Of a DNA stretch of 33,795 bases, positions 26,442 through 33,795 are shown one piece after another; the stretch's first letter is position 1; the number at the start of each line of letters is the position of its first letter. Source of the stretch: an uncultured Magnetospirillum sp. (GTDB lineage Bacteria; Pseudomonadota; Alphaproteobacteria; Rhodospirillales; Magnetospirillaceae); assembly GCF_903853455.1 (NCBI RefSeq), contig NZ_CAINTR010000191.1, forward strand, positions 1 to 33,795, given 5' to 3'. The notes beneath the pieces are model-generated. The model made no database searches. It was not told where the DNA came from and was given only the letters and a program-made list of their open reading frames with translations. The position numbers and the translations under genes are program-made.

Positions 26442-27326
26442 ATGGCCGGTTGGGACGGGTTCAAGGCCGGGCTGCGCAAGATGCCGGGCTTTGGCGTCCT
26501 GCGCTTCATGGTCCATCTGGCGCGGGGCGGCGACGCGCGCGGCCTGGCGCTGCTGCGCCTGCGGCCCCGGGACAATCTGTTCCAGCCCTATCCCAACACT
26601 TGGCCGGACCGCTATCCCGACCTTTTCCGGGCGGTCCGCGAGCGGGTCGGCGACGGCGACGGCCGTCGCATCCTGTCGTTCGGCTGCTCCACCGGCGAGG
26701 AGGTGTTCACGCTCCGCCGCCATTTTGCCCGGGCCGCCATCACCGGCCTCGACATCAACCCCTACAACATCGCGCTATGCCGTGCCCGCGCCCTGTGGCG
26801 GCGGCAAGCCATGTTGGATTTCAGGGTCGCCGGGTCCGCCGAACGGGAGTGCGACGCCAGCTATGACGCCATCTTCGCCATGGCGGTGTTCCGCCATGGC
26901 GACCTCAATCTCTCGCCGCCGCCGCAACGCTGCGACCATCGTCTTCGCTTCGCCGATTTCGAAACCACCGTCGCCGATCTGAGCCGCTGCCTGAAGCCGG
27001 GGGGCGTGCTGGTCTTGGCCCATTGCCACTTCCGCCTCGGCGACACCGCCTCGGCGGGAAATTTCGCCTCCCTTCAACGGTGGGACAGCGGCCTTGCCCA
27101 ACCGCTCTACGGCCGAGACAACCGCCTTCTCGCCAAAGCCGCCGGCGACGAGGGCATTTTCATCAAGATCGAATGCCCCTCCCCCGTGGATGGCTCCAGG
27201 TTGGCCTACGAGAGCGGCGTTGATCGGTTTCGATCAACCCATTTTGGCATCAGTCCGGCCAGCGGCGGTGGAGCCACAGCCACTGCCCCGGCTGGGCCCG
27301 GACCCAGCGTTCGACGGTGGCGTTGA
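26442..27326 (+). CDS. Class I SAM-dependent methyltransferase
   Basis: A 294-residue protein. ILSFGCSTGEEVFTLRRHF near residue 72 resembles the motif of CheR-like and related methyltransferases, followed by ITGLDINPYNIALCRARA, YDAIFAMAVFRHGD and DLSRCLKPGGVLVLAHCHFR. The acceptor is unknown. ATG 26442 is preceded by GGAAGGGG; a TTG at 26415 is an alternative. The last 77 bases run antisense through the conserved WLHRRW end of the convergent acyltransferase gene and encode a Gly/Ala/Pro-rich tail, so the original stop may have been lost. Confidence 0.75.
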   Translation: MAGWDGFKAGLRKMPGFGVLRFMVHLARGGDARGLALLRLRPRDNLFQPYPNTWPDRYPDLFRAVRERVGDGDGRRILSFGCSTGEEVFTLRRHFARAAITGLDINPYNIALCRARALWRRQAMLDFRVAGSAERECDASYDAIFAMAVFRHGDLNLSPPPQRCDHRLRFADFETTVADLSRCLKPGGVLVLAHCHFRLGDTASAGNFASLQRWDSGLAQPLYGRDNRLLAKAAGDEGIFIKIECPSPVDGSRLAYESGVDRFRSTHFGISPASGGGATATAPAGPGPSVRRWR

Positions 27327-28227
27327 CGTGGACCATGACGTCATGGACGTCCTGCTGGTGGTCGCCGCTGTCGGGCAAGGGAATGGGCGGTTCCAGGGTG
27401 GCGCGGAAATAAGCGCCGCCGAGGCGTTCGATCCGCCCGGCGACGATGGGGCAGCGGAATTTGAGAGCGAGACGCGCCACCGCCGGAGCGGTCATGGCGT
27501 CCCGGCCCATGAAGGGCACGGCAATGCCGTCATTCATCTTCTGGTCCACCAGCATGCCCACATGGCCGCCGTCGCGCATCACCTCGACCATGCGCCGGGC
27601 CCCCTCGGCTCCCTTGGGAATGAAGCTCTCGGCCGCCACGCCGCGTCCTTTGCGGAAAAGCGTTTCGACCCAGGGATTGTTGGCCGCCCGGTAGACCACA
27701 TGCACCGGCAATCCCAACCGGGCGGCAATCGCCCCCGACAATTCCCAGCCGCCGAAATGGGCCGAAACGAGAAAGCCGGGCCGGCCGTCGTCGCGAAGAG
27801 CGGCGACATGGTGACCGCCGACGATGTCCAGCCGCTCGGCCGCGATGCGTTTCAGATGGGGAAACTCGGCCACCACACGCCCGACATTATCCCAGACCTG
27901 GGTGAGAATGGCCGAGATCTCCCCGGCCTCCTTCTCGGGAAAAGCGCGCTGCAAATTGTGCCGCGCCTTGCGGCTGACCTTGAGGAGAGGGCCGATGCGA
28001 CGCCCTACCCAGCCGCCAAGGGCCGAGGCGACATCCAGCGGCAAGATGGCGAACAGTCCCCAGGCCAGGTAGACCCCGCCCGCCTCGGCGCATTGGCCGA
28101 GGATGCGGCGGCTGAAGATCCTTGCCGGAGCGCGGCGGGGTGCGACGCCCATTTCGACGTCAACAATCGGCTTGCCGCCGTCAACCGGTCCGGCGTCCCG
28201 ACCCTCGGCTCGTAAAGACTGGTCCAT
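27250..28227 (-). CDS. LpxL/HtrB-type lipid A late acyltransferase
   Basis: A 325-residue inner-membrane acyltransferase. The catalytic HX4E motif is SAHFGGWELSG. YRAANNPWVETLFRKGRG, FIPKGAEGARRMVEVMRDGG, GMLVDQKMNDGIAVPFMGRDAMT and the C-terminal QPGQWLWLHRRW are all typical. It adds a secondary acyl chain to lipid A or a related lipid. The ATG at 28227 was chosen because the family-like sequence starts soon after it; the open frame continues upstream to 28488 without family character. It is transcribed away from recA. Confidence 0.85.
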   Translation of the reverse strand: MDQSLRAEGRDAGPVDGGKPIVDVEMGVAPRRAPARIFSRRILGQCAEAGGVYLAWGLFAILPLDVASALGGWVGRRIGPLLKVSRKARHNLQRAFPEKEAGEISAILTQVWDNVGRVVAEFPHLKRIAAERLDIVGGHHVAALRDDGRPGFLVSAHFGGWELSGAIAARLGLPVHVVYRAANNPWVETLFRKGRGVAAESFIPKGAEGARRMVEVMRDGGHVGMLVDQKMNDGIAVPFMGRDAMTAPAVARLALKFRCPIVAGRIERLGGAYFRATLEPPIPLPDSGDHQQDVHDVMVHVNATVERWVRAQPGQWLWLHRRWPD

Positions 28228-28244
28228 GGCACGCTCCGGCTTTC

Positions 28245-28266
28245 GGGCGGGAGCACGTACCCGCCC
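28245..28266. repeat. Hairpin upstream of the acyltransferase gene
   Basis: GGGCGGG (28245-28251) and CCCGCCC (28260-28266) form a perfect seven-base stem with an eight-base loop, about 20 bases upstream of the acyltransferase start, in its probable untranslated leader. No T-tract follows on either strand. Confidence 0.45.
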
Positions 28267-28393
28267 TCCCTTACAGGGGGAGGACGGGGAATCTCTCGGT
28301 CGGCCACGCCTGGGAAACCCTGCGACCGATCGGAGGAGCCTATATCTCGGAGCGCGCCCCGTCCACCGGCTCGACCTCGCCAATAAGAGGTAG

Positions 28394-28504
28394 ACCCTAT
28401 GGAGGGCCAAAGAAGCGCTGTCGTTGCTGTTCATCGGCCTGGTCGGCCAGGGCTTGCGCAACAGGTTCAAGACGATGGAGGGGCACACGCCGCAAACACA
28501 ATGA
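28394..28504 (+). pseudogene. Possible C-terminal remnant of a regulator (TetR-like?)
   Basis: An open stretch of 36 codons without a start, directly after a stop at 28391. It encodes AKEALSLLFIGLVGQGLRNRF and a short tail, which looks like the last amphipathic helix of a TetR-type regulator. The evidence is only sequence character, so chance is possible. The rest of the 376-base gap 28228-28603 holds a hairpin next to the acyltransferase gene and the recA control region. Confidence 0.25.
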
Positions 28505-28518
28505 GAACAAAAGCGAAC
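28505..28518 (+). promoter_or_regulatory. Possible LexA (SOS) operator of recA
   Basis: Two GAAC half-sites (28505 and 28515) upstream of recA resemble the alphaproteobacterial LexA direct repeat GTTC-N7-GTTC read on the other strand, but the spacer here is six bases, one short. It lies just upstream of the likely recA -35 box. A further GAAC is at 28536. Confidence 0.4.
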
Positions 28519-28525
28519 ATTCCGC

Positions 28526-28553
28526 TTGTGTTCCGGAACGGATGGTGTACTTT
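28526..28553 (+). promoter_or_regulatory. Probable recA promoter
   Basis: TTGTGT (28526-28531) and TACTTT (28548-28553) with a 16-base spacer, about 50 bases before the recA start codon. The neighbouring GAAC repeats would place a LexA-type operator over or beside the -35 region. Confidence 0.5.
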
Positions 28554-28603
28554 ATTGCTCATTGCATGACCGCCCGGTTCGGGATAGATGAAGGGGAACT
28601 GCC

Positions 28604-29686
28604 ATGTCGCAGGCTGCATTGCGTCTCGTGGACAAGGACACCATGGATAGACAGAAGGCACTGGAAGCCGCCGTCAGCCAGATTGAGCGGGCGTTCGGCA
28701 AGGGCTCCATCATGAAGCTGGGCCAGAAGGACTCGGTGGTGGAGGTCGAAACCGTCTCCACCGGTTCGCTCGGCCTCGACATCGCGCTCGGGATCGGCGG
28801 CGTGCCGCGCGGCCGTATCATCGAGGTCTACGGGCCGGAAAGCTCGGGCAAGACCACGCTGGCGCTGCACATCATCGCCGAAGCCCAGAAGAAGGGCGGC
28901 ACCTGCGCCTTCGTCGACGCCGAACACGCCCTGGACCCGTCCTATGCCCGCAAGCTGGGGGTCAATCTGGGCGAGCTGCTGATCAGCCAGCCCGATGCCG
29001 GCGAACAGGCCCTGGAGATCACCGACACCCTGGTGCGCTCCGGCGCCATCGACGTGCTGGTGATCGACTCGGTGGCGGCCCTGGTGCCGCGCGCCGAGTT
29101 GGAAGGCGAGATGGGCGACAACCACATGGGCCTGCATGCCCGCCTGATGAGTCAGGCGCTGCGCAAGCTGACCGGCTCGGTGTCCAAGTCCAAGACCATC
29201 GTCATCTTCATCAACCAGATCCGCATGAAGATCGGCGTGATGTTCGGCAACCCGGAAACCACCACCGGCGGCAACGCGCTGAAGTTCTACGCCTCGGTGC
29301 GCATGGAAATCCGCCGGGTCGGCGCCATCAAGGACCGCGACGAGGTGGTGGGCAACCAGACCCGCGTCAAGGTGGTCAAGAACAAGCTGGCGCCGCCGTT
29401 CAAGGTGGTCGACTTCGACATCATGTATGGCGAGGGCGTCTCCAAGATGGGCGAGCTGATCGACCTGGGGGTCAAGGCCAATGTGGTGGAGAAGTCGGGG
29501 GCTTGGTTCTCCTACAACTCGACCCGCATCGGCCAGGGCCGTGAAAACGCCAAGACCTATCTCAAGGAACACCCCGAGATGGCGGCCGAGATCGAAGGCG
29601 CCATCCGCCAGAACGCCGGGCTGATCTCCGACGCCCTGGCCGCCGGCCCCGGCGACCTGGACGGCGCCCCGGTCGAGGAAGAATAG
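28604..29686 (+). CDS. recA: Recombinase RecA
   Basis: A 360-residue RecA, full length. Walker [13 protein letters not shown] lies near residue 73, then [37 protein letters not shown] (Walker B region), the L2 and DNA-binding segment ending in [29 protein letters not shown] and an acidic tail ending VEEE. It forms the ATP-dependent filament on single-stranded DNA for recombinational repair and triggers LexA self-cleavage. AAGGGGA lies before the ATG. A promoter and possible SOS box precede it and a strong terminator follows, so it is a single-gene unit. Confidence 0.98.
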   Translation: MSQAALRLVDKDTMDRQKALEAAVSQIERAFGKGSIMKLGQKDSVVEVETVSTGSLGLDIALGIGGVPRGRIIEVYGPESSGKTTLALHIIAEAQKKGGTCAFVDAEHALDPSYARKLGVNLGELLISQPDAGEQALEITDTLVRSGAIDVLVIDSVAALVPRAELEGEMGDNHMGLHARLMSQALRKLTGSVSKSKTIVIFINQIRMKIGVMFGNPETTTGGNALKFYASVRMEIRRVGAIKDRDEVVGNQTRVKVVKNKLAPPFKVVDFDIMYGEGVSKMGELIDLGVKANVVEKSGAWFSYNSTRIGQGRENAKTYLKEHPEMAAEIEGAIRQNAGLISDALAAGPGDLDGAPVEEE

Positions 29687-29716
29687 CCAACCCGTCCGTG
29701 CCGAAATCCGACCCGA

Positions 29717-29745
29717 CCCCGCCATCGCCCGATGGCGGGGTTTTT
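29717..29745 (+). terminator. Rho-independent terminator of recA
   Basis: An 11-base perfect stem (CCCCGCCATCG with CGATGGCGGGG), a two-base loop and five T residues, 31 bases after the recA stop. Confidence 0.92.
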
Positions 29746-29808
29746 CGTGGGCGGTTGGTGAAGCGGTTCACAGACGCCCCCCTGCCCTTCGCTGCACCAT
29801 CCACCCGA

Positions 29809-29838
29809 TTGAAACGGCTGCCCCAGAAGGGGTATGCT
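29809..29838 (+). promoter_or_regulatory. Possible promoter of the flagellin gene
   Basis: TTGAAA (29809-29814) and TATGCT (29833-29838) with an 18-base spacer, about 25 bases before the ATG. It looks like a sigma-70 promoter; no clear sigma-28 or sigma-54 flagellar promoter was found in 29746-29861. Confidence 0.4.
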
Positions 29839-29861
29839 GAAGACACGGCAGAAAGACGAGT

Positions 29862-30674
29862 ATGGCCATGACCCTGTCCCCCATCGCCTCCGCCACCTCG
29901 GCCCTGAATTCCATCCAGAGCAATCAGGCGCTCCAGGATGCCAATCTCCAGCGCCTGACCACCGGCCGCTCGGTCAACTCGCCGTCCGACAACGCCCAGG
30001 CCTTCGTCCTCGCCCAGGGGCTGCTGGATCGCTCCGCCACCCTGTCGGATGTGGGGGCCAGCATCGGCCAGGGAGTCGGCGCGCTGCAGGCCGCCAGCAA
30101 CGGCATCGACGCCATCTCCAGCGTGGTGAACCAGTTGAAGGGACTGGCGCAACAGGCGCTGTCCAGCACCGACCCCACCCAGCAGACCAACCTGCAGAAC
30201 CAGTTCAACAGCCTGGCCGGCCAGATCGACAGCCTGGCCGCCGATTCCTCCTATAACGGCGTCAACCTGATCGCCGCCAATCCCGGCAGCCTAACCATCT
30301 CCGGGGCCGGCACCACCATCACCGGCGCCGCCGCCGACAGCGCGTCGCTGGGGATCGGGGCCGCCGCCGGCTGGGCCGGCTCCACCGCCAACATCCAGGC
30401 CAGCATCGATTCGCTGAACCAGGCCACCGCCACCCTGCGCAGCCAGTCCGCCGACCTGGGCGATAACGCCGCCCAGCTTCAGATCACCGCCAGCTTCGTG
30501 CAAAGCCAAAGCGCCATCGCCGCCGACGGCGCCAGCAAGCTGACCAGCGCCGACCTCGCCACCGCCGCCGCCAACGTCCAGTCGGCCAACACCTACCGCC
30601 AGCTCGGTCTGGCGGCGTTGCGCAACGCCAACCAAAGCCAGGAGGCCATCCTCGGCCTCTTCACCCAGCGCTGA
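29862..30674 (+). CDS. Short flagellin-family protein
   Basis: A 270-residue flagellin-like protein. The N-terminal D0/D1 helices (SALNSIQSNQALQDANLQRLTTGRSVNSPSDN, beginning near residue 13) and the C-terminal half (NVQSANTYRQLGLAALRNANQSQEAILGLF) are both present, so it could enter a filament through the flagellar export apparatus. The variable centre is short and Gly/Ala/Ser/Thr-rich. ATG at 29862 and 29868 are both possible starts. No other flagellar genes are in view; it may be a minor or specialised flagellin. Confidence 0.8.
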   Translation: MAMTLSPIASATSALNSIQSNQALQDANLQRLTTGRSVNSPSDNAQAFVLAQGLLDRSATLSDVGASIGQGVGALQAASNGIDAISSVVNQLKGLAQQALSSTDPTQQTNLQNQFNSLAGQIDSLAADSSYNGVNLIAANPGSLTISGAGTTITGAAADSASLGIGAAAGWAGSTANIQASIDSLNQATATLRSQSADLGDNAAQLQITASFVQSQSAIAADGASKLTSADLATAAANVQSANTYRQLGLAALRNANQSQEAILGLFTQR

Positions 30675-30691
30675 GCGCGCCTGGACTGCGG

Positions 30692-30720
30692 TTGTTTAAC
30701 TTCACCACATAATGTATATG
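30692..30720 (+). promoter_or_regulatory. Possible promoter downstream of the flagellin gene
   Basis: TTGTTT (30692-30697) and TATATG (30715-30720) with a 17-base spacer in an AT-rich patch, about 60 bases before the small Cys-containing ORF at 30781. Confidence 0.35.
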
Positions 30721-30780
30721 TCTGCGCGTTGAACGGCCATGCGTGGGGTGGCAAGGTGACCTCGTGAACACGATGACGAG

Positions 30781-30978
30781 GTGGCCATGCTGACCTGCTT
30801 GATGGTACTCGGGAAGGCCTCGTCGGCTTTCGCCAGTGGCGACGGCGGCAAGGGACAGGACCTGTTGTCGTCGGTGGTGAATTGCGACAAGAAGCATGTC
30901 TGCCATTCGCGCAAGATGTGCGCCACCGCCACCATGGGGGTCATCAAGGGAGCGGTCGGCGTTTCGGATCAGGCCTGA
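30781..30978 (+). CDS. Hypothetical 65-residue Cys-containing ORF
   Basis: A GTG-started ORF (or ATG at 30787). The first 20 residues are mildly hydrophobic (LTCLMVLGKASSAFA), possibly a signal or the inside of one, and the rest contains NCDKKHVCHSRKMC with three cysteines. No family was recognised and no good ribosome site was seen. A possible promoter lies upstream. It may be real, a fragment or chance. Confidence 0.3.
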   Translation: MAMLTCLMVLGKASSAFASGDGGKGQDLLSSVVNCDKKHVCHSRKMCATATMGVIKGAVGVSDQA

Positions 30979-31017
30979 CTCCACCGCCCCCGACCAATAT
31001 GTCGGGTCAGGGTTGCG

Positions 31018-31045
31018 GGTTTCAGGCTTTCATTGTTCTGAAACC
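31018..31045. repeat. Inverted repeat before the zinc-ribbon gene
   Basis: GGTTTCAG (31018-31025) and CTGAAACC (31038-31045) form an eight-base perfect dyad with a 12-base loop, 36 bases upstream of the start codon. It could be an operator or leader hairpin. Confidence 0.45.
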
Positions 31046-31081
31046 AATGTAATCCTGTTCGGCTCACTCAAGGGGGTGTTC

Positions 31082-31264
31082 ATGGCTTTGCCCAACGCTG
31101 TACTCGATTGCCCGCACTGCAAGGAATCCGGCAAGCACCGCATCCACTCCTACGGCGACGGCACCGCCGTGGTCTGGTGCGGCTCCTGCCACAATCCGCG
31201 TGAACTCTTGCTGTCGCAGTTGCATTCCCAGGCGCCGCGCCGCGCCCCCGAAGCCGCCGAGTAG
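31082..31264 (+). CDS. Small zinc-ribbon-like protein
   Basis: A 60-residue protein with two Cys pairs, CPHC near residue 10 and CGSC near 33, spaced like a zinc ribbon, joined by a short beta-rich segment (HRIHSYGDGTAVVWCG). AAGGGGGTG lies just before the ATG. No function can be assigned; proteins of this type are often nucleic-acid or protein binding. It ends five bases from the convergent HD-GYP gene. Confidence 0.65.
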   Translation: MALPNAVLDCPHCKESGKHRIHSYGDGTAVVWCGSCHNPRELLLSQLHSQAPRRAPEAAE

Positions 31265-31269
31265 CCGGA

Positions 31270-32313
31270 TTACAGATCGGGCTGGCTGTCGTCGTCCATG
31301 ACGGTGACGCCCTTTTCCGCCACCACGTCGAGGCAGGCCTGGACCACCGCCGGGTCGTAACGGGTTCCGGAATGGTCCCGCAGTTCGGCCGTGGCGATGT
31401 CCATTCCCAGCGCCGGCCGGTAGGGCCGATGCGAGCTGATGGCCTCGAACACGTCGGCCACCGCCAGAATGCGCGACTCCAGCAAGATCTCGTCGCCCTT
31501 GAGCCCCTGGGGATAGCCGGTTCCGTCCAACCGCTCGTGGTGCTGCCGGATCATGTCGGCGACCGGCCAGGGGAACTCGATGTCGCGCATGATCTCCCAC
31601 CCCATCTGGGGGTGCATGCGGATGACCTTGTGGACCTCGATCGAAAGCTTGCCCGGACGGCTGAGAAACTCGGCCGGCACGTGAATCTTGCCGATGTCGT
31701 GAACCAGCCCGCCGGTCCGCAGCCCTTCGATCGTATCCTCGGACAGTCCCAGCCGATGGCCGATGGCCACCGCCAACTGCGCCACCCGCCGCTGATGGCC
31801 GGTGGTATAGGGATCGCGCATCTCCAGGGTCAGCGACAGCGAGCGCACCGTTTGCAGCAGAACCCGCCGCAGCCGGTTGGCCGCCTGCCGGCGCTCCTCC
31901 TCCATGGCCTTGCGCTCGATGGCGTACAAGATGGTGCGGCGAATCAGGGTGCCGTCGCCCTGGCCTTTGACCAAATAGTCCTGGCAGCCGTGCTGCAACG
32001 CCATCAGCCCCATGGCCTCGTCGTCGAAACCGGTGCAGATGACGATGGGCAGGAAGGGCGCCGCCGCCCTGATCCTCTCCACGGTGGCGATGCCCTGGCC
32101 ATCGGGCAGCGACAGGTCCAGCAACACCGCGTCGGGGGGATGATCGGCGATGGCATCGACGGCGGCGGCCAGGGTTTCGGCCTTGGCGCAGCGGAATCCG
32201 CCGACCTCCGCCAGCATCAATTCGACGAGACGGGCATCGGCCGGATTGTCTTCGACGATGAGAAGGTTGATCGACGCGGACCGCAAATCGGCCAAGTGAG
32301 GGTCTCGGGTCAT
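31270..32313 (-). CDS. Response regulator with HD-GYP phosphodiesterase domain
   Basis: A 347-residue two-domain protein. The receiver domain has LLIVEDNPAD near residue 17, the phospho-acceptor Asp in AVLLDLSLPDGQG and DYLVKG with the conserved Lys. The HD-GYP domain has TGHQRRVAQLA, LVHDIGKIHVP (HD pair), RMHPQMGWEIM and HHERLDGTGYPQGL (GYP). It should hydrolyse c-di-GMP, controlled by phosphorylation from an unseen histidine kinase. The ATG at 32313 has GGGGGGTAG eight bases upstream; a TTG at 32319 lacks this spacing. c-di-GMP control of motility or of the polysaccharide is a reasonable inference. Confidence 0.92.
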   Translation of the reverse strand: MTRDPHLADLRSASINLLIVEDNPADARLVELMLAEVGGFRCAKAETLAAAVDAIADHPPDAVLLDLSLPDGQGIATVERIRAAAPFLPIVICTGFDDEAMGLMALQHGCQDYLVKGQGDGTLIRRTILYAIERKAMEEERRQAANRLRRVLLQTVRSLSLTLEMRDPYTTGHQRRVAQLAVAIGHRLGLSEDTIEGLRTGGLVHDIGKIHVPAEFLSRPGKLSIEVHKVIRMHPQMGWEIMRDIEFPWPVADMIRQHHERLDGTGYPQGLKGDEILLESRILAVADVFEAISSHRPYRPALGMDIATAELRDHSGTRYDPAVVQACLDVVAEKGVTVMDDDSQPDL

Positions 32314-32702
32314 ATACAAAACTACCCCCCGCCCAGACTGGGACCTCGGGCGAACACCTTAGGACTGAACAATTTGTGACATAATATGGCGAGGATGTTA
32401 ACCCCCCTCGGCCGCGCCCCAGACCTGTGATTTCAACGCTACACCTTAAGCATAGGCTATCCGTCAAAAATGCCCCAAGAATGAATACTTTATCACCTCT
32501 TTCCACCCGATAACATTGAATGAATTCTGCGACTTAATCGTCTATTGCTAGATTCAAAAGCTACGCCATAAAGATCCTTTATCGCGGCTTCACCATGAGA
32601 TAACATCGTATGCCTTAGGTAATATACTGGGGGTTATAAGCGACAAACAATGTCGCGCCCCTCGGTACGGGCGTTTGCATTGAAGACTTAGGGAGATCGG
32701 TC
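32314..32702. other. AT-rich divergent control region
   Basis: A 389-base gap between the HD-GYP regulator and the chemoreceptor. It is much AT-richer than the rest of the window and holds several short repeats (listed separately). Plausible plus-strand -10 sequences are TATACT near 32625 and CATAAA near 32567, none with a convincing -35. Hairpins GCGAC/GTCGC (32640-32656) and CGCCC/GGGCG (32656-32673) lie in the leader of the chemoreceptor gene. Confidence 0.6.
32488..32606. repeat. Two copies of a TTATC...GATAACAT dyad
   Basis: CTTTATC-N14-GATAACAT at 32488-32516 recurs as CTTTATC-N15-GATAACAT at 32577-32606. Within each copy TTATC and GATAA are inverted relative to each other, so each is a possible hairpin or operator. 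Between them ATAAAG-ATC-CTTTAT (32568-32582) forms another perfect dyad that overlaps the second copy. Confidence 0.5.
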
Positions 32703-33795
32703 ATGGGCGGACTCAAACTCGGCATCGGTGGGAAAATCTGGTCGCTGGTGGGGCTGATGGTCGTCGGATTGACGCTGCTGGTGGCGGAAGGGCTGCTGTC
32801 CACCCGCCAGACCATGGTGGAAGACCGTCGCCACGCCTTGAAACAACAGGTGGAGACCGCCGTCAGCCTCGCCGTCGCCTATCAGGGCCGCGCCGCCAAG
32901 GGAGAAATCACCGACGATGCCGCCAGGGCGCTGGCCATGGACGCCATCCGGGCGCTGCGCTATGGCAACAACGAGTATTTCGTACTCATTGATCAGCACT
33001 ACGTCACCATCATGCATCCGTTGCGGGCCGACCTGAACGGCAAGGACATGTCGCAGGCCAAGGACCCCAACGGGGTCTATTTCGCCCGCGATCAGGTCGA
33101 TATCGCCAACCGCGACGGCAGCGGTTACGTCGCCTATCAATTCCCCCGGGTCAAGGACCAGCCGCCGGTGCCGAAACTGGGCTACGCGCAGGCGTTCAGG
33201 CCTTGGGGGTGGACCGTTCTGAGCGGCGTCTATATCGACGACATCGACGAAGCATTCCACGACAAGGTCATCGATGTCAGCCTGAAGGCGCTGCTGGTCC
33301 TGGCCCTGGCGGCGGTGCTGGGAAGTTTGATCGCCCGCTCCATCACCAAGCCCCTGGCCCGACTGGTCCAGCGCATGGGCGCCCTGGCCACCGGCGACAC
33401 CGGCCAGCAGGTCGAAGACACCGAGCGGCGGGACGAAATGGGCGAACTGGCCCGCGCCATGGAGGTGTTCCGGGGCAATTCCCTCGAAAACAAGCGGCTG
33501 CTGGACGAGCAGGAGAGCCTGAAGCAGACCGCCGCCGAAGAACGCCACCGCGTGCTGCGCGACATGGCGACCGGGCTGGAGACGCGGGTCAAGGGCGCGG
33601 TGGAGGCCATGAGCCGGGTGGGCGAACGGCTGAACGGCGCCTCGGTCGCCATGAGCCGCACCGCCGAGCAGACCTCGCAGCAGACCACCGCCGTGGTCGC
33701 CGCCACCGAGCAGACCTCCTCCAACGTCCAGACCGTCGCCTCGGCGGCGGAGGAACTGAGCGCCTCGGGCGGCGAGATCGGGCGTCAGGTGGCCC
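32703..33795 (+). CDS. Methyl-accepting chemotaxis protein with Cache domain (partial, 3' end outside)
   Basis: The first 364 residues of a chemoreceptor. A TM helix lies near residues 10-30. The periplasmic part (about 35-190) shows the single-Cache pattern: YGNNEYFVLIDQHYVTIMHPLRADLNGKDMS, then DGSGYVAYQFPR and GWTVLSGVYIDDID. A second TM near 200 is followed by a HAMP domain with SITKPLARLVQRMGALATGD and a repeated region up to AMEVFR. The signalling domain begins with AEQTSQQTTAVVAATEQTSSNVQTVASAAEEL and is cut by the window end. AGGGAGA precedes the ATG. It would sense a small organic ligand and signal to CheA. Confidence 0.93.
   Translation, partial: MGGLKLGIGGKIWSLVGLMVVGLTLLVAEGLLSTRQTMVEDRRHALKQQVETAVSLAVAYQGRAAKGEITDDAARALAMDAIRALRYGNNEYFVLIDQHYVTIMHPLRADLNGKDMSQAKDPNGVYFARDQVDIANRDGSGYVAYQFPRVKDQPPVPKLGYAQAFRPWGWTVLSGVYIDDIDEAFHDKVIDVSLKALLVLALAAVLGSLIARSITKPLARLVQRMGALATGDTGQQVEDTERRDEMGELARAMEVFRGNSLENKRLLDEQESLKQTAAEERHRVLRDMATGLETRVKGAVEAMSRVGERLNGASVAMSRTAEQTSQQTTAVVAATEQTSSNVQTVASAAEELSASGGEIGRQVA

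Noticed and set aside
30989-31006. CCCGAC/GTCGGG hairpin after the 65-residue ORF as a terminator
   Set aside because: No T-tract follows and the stem is only six bases.
32640-32702. c-di-GMP riboswitch in the chemoreceptor leader
   Set aside because: Two small hairpins are present but the conserved GEMM-type sequence blocks are not.

Overview
The window is GC-rich, densely packed chromosomal DNA. It looks alphaproteobacterial, most like a Magnetospirillum/Paramagnetospirillum-type member of the Rhodospirillales. That placement is inferred from the RecA sequence, the many 4-base ATGA gene junctions, the tail-collar/GNAT pair and the style of the exopolysaccharide genes; no 16S or magnetosome gene is present to prove it.

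Layout. (1) 1-1867: a damaged and an intact tail-collar-domain protein gene, then a GNAT acetyltransferase; the damaged copy is preceded by inverted and tandem repeats that may be a mobile-element scar. (2) 1871-4084 (minus strand): an operon for a lasso-peptide B2-like transglutaminase-fold protease, an HPr-kinase-like protein and a sulfotransferase. A divergent exporter-type ABC transporter follows, but its ATPase domain is cut after the signature motif and fused in frame to the C-terminal half of a GT4 glycosyltransferase. No lasso precursor or PqqD-like B1 gene is visible. (3) 6282-28227: a large exopolysaccharide/lipid locus. It holds a GDP-mannose 3,5-epimerase-like enzyme, a GT4 glycosyltransferase, a minus-strand chain asnB - 25-codon ORF - O-antigen ligase/polymerase - nucleotidyltransferase, and a second ligase/polymerase gene interrupted by an IS3-family element with a GTC target duplication. 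Then come a methyltransferase, a one-TM protein, a Wzc-like polymerization tyrosine kinase, an outer-membrane barrel, a PP2A-like phosphatase, a Wza-like export lipoprotein, a MurJ-like flippase, a VanZ-like protein, an FkbM methyltransferase-GT4 fusion, a further methyltransferase and an LpxL-type acyltransferase. (4) 28394-33795: a possible regulator remnant, recA with promoter and terminator, a short flagellin, two small Cys-containing ORFs, a response regulator with an HD-GYP domain, and the start of a Cache-domain chemoreceptor that runs off the end.

How the genes fit together. The exopolysaccharide genes cover sugar-nucleotide conversion, glycosyl transfer, flipping (MurJ/Wzx-like), polymerization (Wzy-like), length control (Wzc-like) and outer-membrane export (Wza-like plus barrel). 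No priming sugar-phosphate transferase is in view. The locus carries several scars: a frameshifted collar gene, the ABC-GT fusion and the IS-split ligase. The most interesting part is the B2/HprK-like/sulfotransferase cassette with a truncated exporter, which looks like a tailoring module of a lasso-type RiPP system whose core genes are missing or elsewhere. No CRISPR array, tRNA or rRNA was seen.
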